From the NCBI RefSeq assembly GCF_008271365.1, contig NZ_CP043430.1, positions 310,001 to 374,000 on the forward strand: 64,000 bases of DNA, in the 5' to 3' direction. Numbering within the stretch: the first letter of the stretch is position 1; each line of letters begins with the position of its first letter. Below are positions 1 through 7,280 of the stretch, piece by piece. A program made the translations under genes and the position numbers. The notes below the pieces were generated by a model. That model was not told the DNA's origin. It did no database searches and saw nothing but the letters and a program-made list of their open reading frames with translations. Source of the stretch: Microbacterium sp. 1S1. GTDB taxonomy: Bacteria > Actinomycetota > Actinomycetes > Actinomycetales > Microbacteriaceae.

Positions 1-747
1 TCCGTAGATCTCCATCACCTCGGCTTTGGAGAGTCCGTCCGTCGGGGTGTCCAGGACGACCTCGCCGTGCCGGAGACCGACGATCCGGTCGGCCCATCGG
101 ATCGCGAGGTCGACCTGGTGCAGGCTGCACACGACGGTGAGCCCTTCGTCCGCGGCGATCTCGCGGATGAGCGCCATCACCTGCTCGCTCGACTCCGGGT
201 CGAGGGAGGCAACGGGCTCATCCGCGAGCAGGATCGCCGGCTTCTGCATGAGCGCCCTGGCGATCGCGACGCGCTGCTGCTGTCCGCCGGACAGCGTGTC
301 GCTGCGCTGGTAGGCGCGGTCGAGCAGGCCGACGCGGTCGAGGTGCTCCAAGGCGGTGAGCTTCGCGGCCCGCGGATAGCTCCACAGCCCGAGCCGCGGC
401 CCGCGCATCCGGGAGAGCGATCCGGTCAGCACGTTCTCCAGCACGGTCAGTGAGGGGACGAGCTCGAACTGCTGGAAGATGAAGCCCACGCGGCTGCGGA
501 GCCGACGCAGCCCGCGGCCGTTCATCGCGGGGACGGCCGCGCCGAGCACCTCGACAGCGCCGGAGCTGGGCAGCTCCAGGCCGTCGAGGTGCCGCAGCAG
601 GGTGGACTTACCGGAACCGGAGAGGCCGAGCAGCACGACGATCTCGCCGCGCGCCACCTGGAGTGAGACATCCTTCAGGGCGGTGGTGCTGCCGAAGGTC
701 TTGGTGACGCCGTCGAGGCGGATGAGGGTATCGGGTGCCGCGGTCAT
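1..747 (-). CDS. phnC: Phosphonate-type ABC transporter ATP-binding protein (3' end outside window)
   Basis: ATPase that would power uptake of phosphonate, phosphite or a related anion with the PhnD protein encoded just upstream. About 249 residues are visible and the C-terminus lies beyond the left edge. Walker A is GLSGSGKST near residue 40, the Q-loop follows FIFQQF, the signature is LSGGQQQR, and Walker B is ILLADEPVAS. The start is the ATG at 747, which leaves 28 bases to the phnD stop, so the two genes form one minus-strand operon. A permease (PhnE) would be expected further left. The PhnC assignment rests on general sequence similarity plus the adjacent PhnD; the true substrate is unknown. 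Confidence 0.9.
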   Translation of the reverse strand, partial: MTAAPDTLIRLDGVTKTFGSTTALKDVSLQVARGEIVVLLGLSGSGKSTLLRHLDGLELPSSGAVEVLGAAVPAMNGRGLRRLRSRVGFIFQQFELVPSLTVLENVLTGSLSRMRGPRLGLWSYPRAAKLTALEHLDRVGLLDRAYQRSDTLSGGQQQRVAIARALMQKPAILLADEPVASLDPESSEQVMALIREIAADEGLTVVCSLHQVDLAIRWADRIVGLRHGEVVLDTPTDGLSKAEVMEIYG

Positions 748-775
748 GGCTTCTCCTGTCGTCAGGCGCGGGGCG

Positions 776-1699
776 TCAGCCCTGGCACTGCTCGGCGTCG
801 GTCTCGGCGCAGATGTCGCGGATGAGGTCGTAGTACGCGTCGTCCACCGGCTTGGTGGCGAAGAACACACTGCGGAACGCGTCAGAGTCGGCGCTGTCGA
901 TGCCGGCCGCGATGATGTCGTCGATCGTGACCTCACCGAGACCGTCGACGAGCTGCTGCGCGACGTCATCCGGAAGGGACGAGGAGTACACGAGCGGGGC
1001 ACCGGGAACCATGGTCTCGGCGATGACCTTCACCTTGTCGGACTTCTCGACCTCGGAGTCCTCGGCGAAGCCGGCCTCGCACTCGACGCCCTCGCCGACC
1101 TTCTGCACGCTGACGTCGTGCTTGCCCGCGAACACCGGGGTGATGTCGGTCTTCGGGTCGACACCGGCCTCGATGAGGTTGTACGACGGGAAGAGGTAGC
1201 CGGACGTCGAGGACGGGTCCACGAAGCAGATCTTCTTGCCCGCGAAGTCCTCGAGGCGGGTGATGTCGCTGTCCGCCGGGACGATCGCCTGCGAGTAGTA
1301 GCCCGGCTCCTGACCCTCCTCGGTGACGATGGAGGAGATCGGGGTGAGCTTCGCGCCGTTGTTGGTCGCGGTGACGTAGGTGAAGCCCGAGAACGAGGCG
1401 ACGTCGACCTTCCCGGCCACGGCCGCCTCGATGAGCGCGGCGTAGTCGGTGGACTCGTGGTACTCGACGGTCTTGCCGGTGACCTCGGCGATGTAGTCCA
1501 TCAGCGGCTGGTAGTTCGTCTCGGTGTCCACCGAGTCCGGTACGACGCCGAAGACGAGCGTGTTCTCGTCGACGGCGTAGCCGTCGGCCGACGGTGCATC
1601 GCCCGGGGCGTCGGTGGCGTCGGCCGATCCGGAGCAGGCGGCGAGACCGAGCGCGAGGATCGCAGCGCCGGCGAGGGCGGGGAGAGCGCGGAGCTTCAT
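776..1699 (-). CDS. phnD: Phosphate/phosphonate ABC transporter substrate-binding lipoprotein
   Basis: Periplasmic-binding-type protein, 307 residues from the ATG at 1699. It starts MKLRALPALAG and has a lipobox ending in LAAC near residue 20, so it should be a membrane-anchored lipoprotein in this Gram-positive cell. The mature part carries PhnD-family features: an early LVFGVVPDS segment, then DYAALIEAAVAGKVDVASF and KICFVDPSSTSGYLFPS. An upstream in-frame ATG at 1732 would add residues before the signal peptide and is rejected. First gene of the phnD-phnC operon, divergent from the GntR gene at 1870. Confidence 0.92.
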   Translation of the reverse strand: MKLRALPALAGAAILALGLAACSGSADATDAPGDAPSADGYAVDENTLVFGVVPDSVDTETNYQPLMDYIAEVTGKTVEYHESTDYAALIEAAVAGKVDVASFSGFTYVTATNNGAKLTPISSIVTEEGQEPGYYSQAIVPADSDITRLEDFAGKKICFVDPSSTSGYLFPSYNLIEAGVDPKTDITPVFAGKHDVSVQKVGEGVECEAGFAEDSEVEKSDKVKVIAETMVPGAPLVYSSSLPDDVAQQLVDGLGEVTIDDIIAAGIDSADSDAFRSVFFATKPVDDAYYDLIRDICAETDAEQCQG

Positions 1700-1757
1700 G
1701 AGGACCTTTCGGAGGTGGGAGGGGTGATCCACGGATGACTCTCTCAGTCCGCTCGGC

Positions 1758-1775
1758 GAGATGTATACCTATCTC
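1758..1775. promoter_or_regulatory. Candidate GntR/HutC operator in the phnD promoter
   Basis: Sequence GAGATGTATACCTATCTC: 5-bp inverted arms (GAGAT/ATCTC) around a GTATAC core, the GT-N-AC type of half-site known for HutC-subfamily GntR proteins. It lies 59 bases before the phnD start, where a phnD -10 element could be (TATACA on the minus strand). The related palindrome GTGTACAC lies at 1882-1889 in the first codons of the divergent regulator. Binding is inferred. Confidence 0.5.
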
Positions 1776-1857
1776 GGAAGAGTTCAGGCGGCGTTCACCC
1801 GCCATTCGCTTGGGTGAATACGGTCGGAACACCGTGCCGAGACGGCGCGTGACGAAG

Positions 1858-1870
1858 TAATGTACCTATG
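1858..1870 (+). promoter_or_regulatory. Leaderless promoter of the GntR gene
   Basis: TAATGT at 1858-1863 fits the actinobacterial -10 form TAnnnT and lies 6 bases before the GTG at 1870. No Shine-Dalgarno sequence precedes that GTG, so the transcript probably starts at or next to the start codon. This spacing supports choosing GTG 1870 as the start. Confidence 0.5.
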
Positions 1871-2613
1871 TGGCCGAAGCTGTGTACACCCAGATCGCCG
1901 ACGACCTGCGCACGCGGATCGTCGGCGGCGTCCTCCGTCCGGGAGATGCGGTCCCCACCGAGGCGGAGTTGGCGCACTTCTGGCGGACGTCCCGCGGCCC
2001 GATCCGCAACGCGCTGGCCGCGCTGCGTGCCGAAGGCCTGATCGAGACGAGCCGCGGGCGACCCGCTCGGGTGGTGGCGCGCAAAGCGAACCAGGCCGTG
2101 GACGTCTCGGTGCCGTTCACCCGCTGGGCGAGGGAACTCGGTGTCACGCCGGGCGCGCAGACGCAGGAACTGAGCTTGCGGCGGGCGGGCGATCTCGGCC
2201 CGGCTCTCGGCGTGGCGCCGGACGACACGATCGTGAGCGTGGTGCGGTTGCGGCTCCTCGACGGGCGACCCACCATGTTGGAGCGCCTGTTCTACACCGA
2301 GGACGTCGGTCGGCGGCTGTTCGAGGTCGACCTCGACGCGGTATCGATCACGGAGCACCTCGCGTCCGTCGGTCACCCGATCGTCACGCTGCAGCACGTG
2401 ATCGACGCGGTGGCCGCCGATGAGCAGGACTCCGCGCTCCTTCGCGTCCCGCGAGGGACGCCGATCCTGCGCCTGACGCGGACATCGAGGGACGCCGATG
2501 GGCGCATCTTCGAGGCGTCGGAGGACCGCTACCTCAGCGAGGTGGTCCGGTTCACGGTGGCCGCTTCCGGGATCTCGACGGACGGGCACTACATGCGTGC
2601 GGTCGGCGGCTGA
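1870..2613 (+). CDS. GntR-family regulator with UTRA domain (HutC subfamily)
   Basis: Transcription factor of 247 residues starting at GTG 1870. The N-terminal winged helix-turn-helix (about residues 5-70) includes YTQIADDLRTRIVGGVLRPGD, and the rest is a UTRA effector-binding domain ending in EVVRFTVAASG. Divergent orientation to phnD-phnC and the palindromes in the shared 170-bp spacer suggest it controls the transporter and itself. Similar regulators (PhnF-like) respond to phosphonate or phosphate-related ligands, but the ligand here is not determinable from sequence. Confidence 0.9.
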   Translation: MAEAVYTQIADDLRTRIVGGVLRPGDAVPTEAELAHFWRTSRGPIRNALAALRAEGLIETSRGRPARVVARKANQAVDVSVPFTRWARELGVTPGAQTQELSLRRAGDLGPALGVAPDDTIVSVVRLRLLDGRPTMLERLFYTEDVGRRLFEVDLDAVSITEHLASVGHPIVTLQHVIDAVAADEQDSALLRVPRGTPILRLTRTSRDADGRIFEASEDRYLSEVVRFTVAASGISTDGHYMRAVGG

Positions 2614-2764
2614 GGCCGGAGACAGATTCGCGACCGCGGGCGCGGGAGTTCAAGAAGCCAGAAAGATCGCGCCCGCGATCGCAGCGCTGGGGACGCTTTA
2701 TCTGGGGAGCCTTCAGGATATGTCGGCGCGGCGGAGGCGCTGAAGTGCCGAATGTCGAGACGCT

Positions 2765-2782
2765 CGTAGACTTTCGTCTACG
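2765..2782. terminator. Hairpin between convergent genes
   Basis: CGTAGAC and GTCTACG form a perfect 7-bp stem with a TTTC loop, between the GntR gene (ends 2613) and the convergent histidine kinase (ends 2828). There is no T tract. A 12-bp perfect palindrome GTCGATATCGAC follows at 2790-2801. The rest of 2614-2827 shows no gene. Confidence 0.4.
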
Positions 2783-2827
2783 GTCCGGCGTCGATATCGA
2801 CGGGCGTCGTCTCAGGATACGCGGCGG

Positions 2828-3970
2828 TCACACCACCGGCAACACCGCGGAGACGAGCCAGGAGCCCTCCACCTCTCCGGCGCTGAACTCGCCGCTGGCT
2901 CCCATGACGCGCTCCGCCATGCGCCCCAGTCCGGTCCGGCTGGACGACAGCTCACGACGGGGCGTCGTCGGCAGCGGGCTGCGGAGGGACAGGTGGGCTT
3001 TGTCGTCGTCGACCGTGAGACGGATCTCGACGGTGCCGGGGCCGGCGTACTTCAACACATTCGTTGCCGACTCCCGCACGATGCGCGCGAGGACGATCTC
3101 GACCGCTCGTGGGATCCGCTCGTCGCCGGGGTCACCGTCGACGATCACGGTGTGCCCGGCGGCCTCGAACTCGGTCTGCGCTTCCTCGACCGCAGCGATG
3201 AGGTCGCCGGTCGGCATACCCGCAGCGCGCGGTCCGTCGTCGGCGAGGTCGATCACGAAGCGGAGGTCGGTCATGGCCTTGCGGGCGGCGACGCGGATCG
3301 CCTCCCGGGAGCCATCGCTGGTTTCGGGGTCTTCGAGCATCTGCACGTGCAACGACACCACCGTGAGGTGGTGCGCGATGCTGTCGTGCAACTCGCCGGC
3401 GATCCATCGTCGCTCGGCGAGGACGGCTTCCTTCTCCTGCTCAGCCGCAGCCTCCAGCTGACGTTCGAGCCTGCTGCCGCGGGCGAACGCCACTCGAAGG
3501 GCGAAGCCCACGGCACCGGACACGGCAGCGAAGACCAGGAAGAGCGCCACGTTGACGCCGGAGCCACCGTCACCGAAAGCGACGAGGGCGGCGGCGACGA
3601 GAAAGGCACCGGTGTACGACAGGATCAACGCGGTCCACCCGAGTCGCATGACCAGCCCGGCCGCGACAGCGGCGGCGGTCAGGACCTGGGATTCGGTTCC
3701 TGCCAAGAAAGAGAGTGCGAACACGACGCCGAGGGCGCATGTCGCGATAAGGGGTTTCCAGAGGTAGAGGGCGAAGACGGCCGATGACGCGATGCTCACC
3801 AGCACGGCCGCCGGGTTCGCACCCGGGGCGACGATGAGTCCGATCACGTCGACGGCGACGGGGATGGAGATGATCACCAGAACGACGATGCGTTCGACGG
3901 CGGTGAGCTTCTCGCCTCGACCGAGCCGGAGCGAATCCGCGGAACCGCGGATCGAATGGTCGAAGGCCAT
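2828..3970 (-). CDS. DesK/NarX-like sensor histidine kinase
   Basis: Membrane sensor kinase of 380 residues. Residues about 25-160 form several hydrophobic segments, followed by a short coiled region (RLERQLEAAAEQEKEAV). The HisKA_3 dimerisation segment has ELHDSIAHHLT, with phosphoacceptor His near 195. The C-terminal ATPase domain is divergent: an N-box (RESATNVLKYA) and a G-box-like GLGRMAERV are visible, but the usual DNG is not obvious. The ATG at 3970 has AGGAG upstream. It follows a 15-codon peptide gene by 29 bases and probably shares its transcript. The likely partner is the divergent NarL-type regulator at 4197. The stimulus is unknown; the peptide is a candidate. Confidence 0.93.
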   Translation of the reverse strand: MAFDHSIRGSADSLRLGRGEKLTAVERIVVLVIISIPVAVDVIGLIVAPGANPAAVLVSIASSAVFALYLWKPLIATCALGVVFALSFLAGTESQVLTAAAVAAGLVMRLGWTALILSYTGAFLVAAALVAFGDGGSGVNVALFLVFAAVSGAVGFALRVAFARGSRLERQLEAAAEQEKEAVLAERRWIAGELHDSIAHHLTVVSLHVQMLEDPETSDGSREAIRVAARKAMTDLRFVIDLADDGPRAAGMPTGDLIAAVEEAQTEFEAAGHTVIVDGDPGDERIPRAVEIVLARIVRESATNVLKYAGPGTVEIRLTVDDDKAHLSLRSPLPTTPRRELSSSRTGLGRMAERVMGASGEFSAGEVEGSWLVSAVLPVV

Positions 3971-3999
3971 GGTTCACTATCTCCTATTCGCCAGGTACT

Positions 4000-4047
4000 C
4001 TAGCGGACGAGACCAAAGAACTTGCCAACCTGCTGCCAGAAAGTCAT
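4000..4047 (-). CDS. 15-residue peptide gene upstream of the sensor kinase
   Basis: Translates as MTFWQQVGKFFGLVR followed by TAG. A near-perfect Shine-Dalgarno GGAGGTGA (4053-4060) lies 5 bases before the ATG, stronger than the kinase's own. The stop is 29 bases upstream of the kinase start on the same strand. The peptide is amphipathic and aromatic, net positive (K9, R15), with no cysteine and no signal peptide. It could be a secreted or membrane-active signal sensed by the kinase, a phenol-soluble-modulin-like peptide, or a leader peptide that couples translation to the kinase. I recognise no named family. Its existence as a translated unit is well supported by the ribosome binding site; its function is not. 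Confidence 0.65.
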   Translation of the reverse strand: MTFWQQVGKFFGLVR

Positions 4048-4133
4048 TACATTCACCTCCGATTTAGTGCCGTTTGTCGATGTCTGTATTCATCTTCTCG
4101 GCGGCGCGCGGAGCGCACATCTGGCCTTCGTCC

Positions 4134-4155
4134 AGACCTCGATAGCCAAAGGTCT
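4134..4155. promoter_or_regulatory. Inverted repeat upstream of the response regulator
   Basis: AGACCT (4134-4139) and AGGTCT (4150-4155) form a perfect 6-bp dyad with 10-base spacing, 42 bases before the regulator start and inside the spacer shared with the peptide/kinase unit. Size and position suit a NarL/LuxR-type dimer site. Binding is inferred. Confidence 0.4.
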
Positions 4156-4196
4156 ACATCCTCAGAGCGCCTGCTTCACGCGGTTAGGCTTCCTCC

Positions 4197-4850
4197 ATGC
4201 AGGAAATCCGCGTCGTGATCGTCGATGACGATCCTCTGGTCCGCTCCGCGTTGTCGCACTTCGTGTCGCGCGCGCCCGAGATCACCGTCGTGGCGCAGGC
4301 GGAGGACGGCGCGGAGGCCCTCACGACTGTCGAGCGCGAGAAGCCGGACGTCGTCATGATGGACGTTCAGATGCCCGAGATGGACGGCATCGCGGCCACC
4401 GCAGCGATCGCCGAGCGCTGGCCCGACGTCCGGGTGCTCGCCGTGACGACGCTGGACGGCAGCGACACCGTGCTCCCCATGCTGAGCGCGGGCGCATCCG
4501 GTTATCTGCTCAAGGACTCCAGTGCGGAGGAGATCGTCACCGGCGTGCGCGAGGTGTTCGCCGGCGCCAGTTCCCTGTCGCCGCGCATCGCCTCGATGCT
4601 GATCCGCCACGTGCGCGACTCGACTCCTGCCGCCGCCACCGAACCCCTCGAACCGCTCACCGAGCGAGAGGAAGAAGTGCTTCAGTGCCTCGCGAAGGGC
4701 ATGTCGAATGCCGAGATCGCCAAGGCGCTCATCGTGTCGGAGGGCACCGTGAAGGCCCACCTCGGCCGCATGATGTCGAAGTGGCACCTGCGGGACCGCG
4801 TCCAGATCCTCGTCACGGCGGCGCACGCGGGTCTCGTCACCTTCCGTTGA
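4197..4850 (+). CDS. NarL/FixJ-family response regulator
   Basis: Receiver plus LuxR-type DNA-binding protein of 217 residues. The receiver has the acidic cluster VDDDP at 10-12, phospho-acceptor Asp56 in MMDVQMPEMDG, a Thr in VTTLDG and Lys in YLLKDSS. The C-terminal helix-turn-helix begins LTEREEEVLQCLAKGMSNAEIA and continues with SEGTVKAHLGRMMSKW. Divergent from the peptide-kinase unit, with which it should form a two-component system. The start ATG 4197 is preceded by a weak CTTCCTCC-type context, so a short or absent leader is possible. Confidence 0.95.
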   Translation: MQEIRVVIVDDDPLVRSALSHFVSRAPEITVVAQAEDGAEALTTVEREKPDVVMMDVQMPEMDGIAATAAIAERWPDVRVLAVTTLDGSDTVLPMLSAGASGYLLKDSSAEEIVTGVREVFAGASSLSPRIASMLIRHVRDSTPAAATEPLEPLTEREEEVLQCLAKGMSNAEIAKALIVSEGTVKAHLGRMMSKWHLRDRVQILVTAAHAGLVTFR

Positions 4851-4859
4851 GGCGCGCCC

Positions 4860-5723
4860 TCAGAGGGCGAGCAGCACGATGCCGGTGAGAACCACCAGTG
4901 ACGCGGCGATCCGCCACCCGGGCCGCGACTCCCGCAGCACGAAGGCACCGAACAGACTCACGAGCACAACGCTGACCTCGCGCAGGGGCGCCACGAGAGC
5001 CACCGGCGCGAGCTGGATGGCCGTCAGCACGAGGATGTAGGACAACGGCGACAGGATGCCGAACGCCAGGATGCGCCGCCATTGTGTGCGCCCCAACGCC
5101 AGGACCGCACCCCATCGGCCGCGCACCGCCACCGAGTAGAACGGAACCTGCAAGAGGGTCGTGCCGACCATGAACGCGACCGGCGAGAGCCCCCACTCCC
5201 GCACCGCGTGCGCGTCCCAGATCGTGTAGACGGCGATCGCCACGCCGGTGAGGGCGCCGAACAGCAGCCCGGGGTCGATGCGACGCCCGCTCCCCGCGGG
5301 CCGACGGTCGACGAACCCGATCGCGACCACGCCGACGATCACCGCGGCGACACCGAGCAGCGCGAGAGCGGACGGCCGCTCCCCCAGCAGCAGCACGGCG
5401 ACGATGACCGAGAGGAACGGGCCGGTGCCCCGCGCCGTCGCATAGACGGTCGACAGGCTGCCCTCCCGATAGCCGCGTTGCAGCACGGCCATGTAGCCGA
5501 CGTGCAGGACGGCGGACACCGAGACCCCGAGCGCGAACGAGGGCAGGTCGGCGGCACCGATCCCTCCGGTGAACGGTACGACCCCGACCCACACCACGGT
5601 GCTGGCGACGGCACCCCACCACAGGAACGGGGAACCGGCGCGGCTGATGCCGTGCGCGATGACGTTCCACGAGGCGTGGGCGACGGCGGCAGCCAGGACG
5701 AGTGCGAGAGCGACAGCGGACAC
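4860..5723 (-). CDS. EamA/DMT-family transporter under a ykkC-family riboswitch
   Basis: Integral membrane protein of 287 residues with about ten hydrophobic segments arranged as two EamA halves, typical of small-metabolite exporters of the drug/metabolite superfamily. The start is GTG 5723, preceded by GGAGGAAAGG; the longer reading frame to 5873 runs through the riboswitch and lacks membrane features at its start, so it is rejected. It begins VSAVALALVLAAAVAHASWN. The leader RNA at 5763-5866 strongly suggests that a guanidine-type or nucleotide ligand controls expression. The substrate is not known. It ends 10 bases beyond the convergent response regulator gene. Confidence 0.85.
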   Translation of the reverse strand: MSAVALALVLAAAVAHASWNVIAHGISRAGSPFLWWGAVASTVVWVGVVPFTGGIGAADLPSFALGVSVSAVLHVGYMAVLQRGYREGSLSTVYATARGTGPFLSVIVAVLLLGERPSALALLGVAAVIVGVVAIGFVDRRPAGSGRRIDPGLLFGALTGVAIAVYTIWDAHAVREWGLSPVAFMVGTTLLQVPFYSVAVRGRWGAVLALGRTQWRRILAFGILSPLSYILVLTAIQLAPVALVAPLREVSVVLVSLFGAFVLRESRPGWRIAASLVVLTGIVLLAL

Positions 5724-5762
5724 GGCAGACCCTTTCCTCCGCCGCGGGCGCGACGAATGGGG

Positions 5763-5866
5763 TCCTCCGGGCTTTTGTCCTGTCAGATGACGGTCCTCCT
5801 CTGGAGGGGGACCGTGGCGCCGCTCGGACCAGACGGGTGCGGACCCCGGAACCCTAGGCGCTATCG
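5763..5866 (-). ncRNA. ykkC-family riboswitch (guanidine-I type most likely)
   Basis: On the minus strand the leader of the EamA gene contains the hallmark blocks of ykkC RNA in the right order: CTAGGGTTCCG (about 5862-5848), a GGGT/ACCC hairpin, CTGGTCCGAG, then a long hairpin whose 12-base arms (5790-5801 and 5804-5815) pair with one G-U wobble, then GGACAAAAGCCCGG. The last block ends about 40 bases before the GTG start, close to the GGAGG ribosome binding site, so translational control is plausible; I see no clear T-run terminator. Known ykkC subtypes bind guanidine, ppGpp, PRPP or nucleotide diphosphates. An exporter downstream favours guanidine, but the subtype cannot be fixed by eye. 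Confidence 0.82.
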
Positions 5867-5952
5867 TCACCACCCTATCCCCGACCGAGGTCCGGGACCG
5901 GCCTCGGAGCGCGACTACGCTCGAAGGACATCCCGCGCAGGAAGGTCATGCC

Positions 5953-7236
5953 ATGCCCGTCACCCCGGACGCCCTCGCCCACGCCGAAGACCTCGCCGAC
6001 TTCGTCGCCGCCTCCCCGTCGAGCTACCACGCCGCCGCGGAGGTCGCCCGTCGCCTGGAGGAGGTCGGGTTCACGCGGCTGCAGGAGGAGGACGCCTGGC
6101 CCGCGCAGCCCGGGGGCCGGTACCTCGTGGTCCGCGATGGCGCGGCGATCGCGTGGGTGGTGCCGCCGGACGCGACCGCCACGACGCCCGTGCAGGTGTT
6201 CGGCGCGCACACGGACTCCCCCGGCTTCAAGCTCAAGCCCCAGCCCACCACCGGAGCCCGCGGCTGGCTGCAGGCCGCGGTCGAGGTGTACGGCGGTCCG
6301 CTGCTGAACTCCTGGCTCGACCGGGAGCTGCGGCTCGCCGGCCGACTGGCGCTCGCCGACGGGAGGGTCGTCCTCGCCGACACCGGAGCGCTCCTGCGCC
6401 TGCCCCAGCTCGCCATCCACCTCGACCGAGGGGTGAACAACGGCCTCGCGCTCGACAAGCAGACGGAGACTCAGCCGGTCTGGGGTCTCGGCGACCCGAC
6501 CGAGGCCGACCTACTGGCGGAGCTCGCGACCTCCGCAGGAGTGGACGCCGCCGAGATCCGCGGGTACGACGTCGTCGTCGCCGATGCCGCGCGGGGCGCC
6601 GTGTTCGGCAAGGATGACGCGTTCTTCGCCTCCGGGCGGCTCGACGATCTCGCTTCCGTGCACGCGGGCGTCGTCGCCCTCGCGGCGCACGAGGCGGCGT
6701 CGGGTGCTCCGATCGCGGTCCTCGCCGCGTTCGACCACGAAGAGCTCGGCTCCGAGTCGCGCTCCGGCGCTGCGGGCCCCTTCCTCGAGGACGTGCTGGA
6801 GCGGCTGTACGCCGGCCTGGGTGCCGACGGCTCCGCCCGCCGCCAGGCCTACGCGTCGTCGTGGTGCCTCTCCAGCGATGTCGGCCACTCCGTGCACCCG
6901 AACTATGTCGGCCGGCACGACCCGGTCGTCCAGCCGGTCCTCGGCTCCGGCCCCATCCTCAAGCTCAACGCCAACCAGCGCTACGCGACCGATGCGGTCG
7001 GCGCCGCGTCCTGGCGGGATTGGTGCGACCGGGCCGGGGTGGTGACGCAGGAGTTCGTCTCGAACAACAGCGTGCCGTGCGGCTCGACCATCGGCCCGAT
7101 CACGGCGACGCGGCTCGGCATCCGTACGGTCGACGTCGGCATCCCGATCCTCTCGATGCACTCCGCCAGGGAACTCGCCGGGGTCTCGGACCTGCACGAC
7201 CTGACCCGCGTGACCGGGGCGTTCTTCGCGGGCTGA
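5953..7236 (+). CDS. M18-family metallo-aminopeptidase
   Basis: Cytosolic zinc aminopeptidase of 427 residues, the usual length for bacterial M18 enzymes (aspartyl-aminopeptidase-like, ApeB/DAP2). Metal and catalytic motifs visible: GAHTDSPGFKLKP near residue 90, GRLDDLASVHAG, DHEELGSESRSGA, and SSDVGHSVHPNY. The C-terminus has the family segment with a final metal-binding His (PILSMHSARELAGVSDL). ATG 5953 is chosen over the out-of-frame ATG 5948. Likely role: peptide turnover. It stands alone between the riboswitch leader and the permease gene. Confidence 0.93.
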   Translation: MPVTPDALAHAEDLADFVAASPSSYHAAAEVARRLEEVGFTRLQEEDAWPAQPGGRYLVVRDGAAIAWVVPPDATATTPVQVFGAHTDSPGFKLKPQPTTGARGWLQAAVEVYGGPLLNSWLDRELRLAGRLALADGRVVLADTGALLRLPQLAIHLDRGVNNGLALDKQTETQPVWGLGDPTEADLLAELATSAGVDAAEIRGYDVVVADAARGAVFGKDDAFFASGRLDDLASVHAGVVALAAHEAASGAPIAVLAAFDHEELGSESRSGAAGPFLEDVLERLYAGLGADGSARRQAYASSWCLSSDVGHSVHPNYVGRHDPVVQPVLGSGPILKLNANQRYATDAVGAASWRDWCDRAGVVTQEFVSNNSVPCGSTIGPITATRLGIRTVDVGIPILSMHSARELAGVSDLHDLTRVTGAFFAG

Positions 7237-7280
7237 GACCCGCGGCGCGGAGTGCGGTCGCGGAGTGCCAGGATGTGAGG

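Noticed and set aside
479..1738. 419-codon plus-strand frame over phnC/phnD
   Set aside because: Antisense shadow of phnD in high-GC DNA; Arg/Asp/Gly/Val-rich with no domain.
5724..5873. N-terminal extension of the EamA protein to 5873
   Set aside because: This stretch is the riboswitch leader; the real start has a GGAGG site at GTG 5723.
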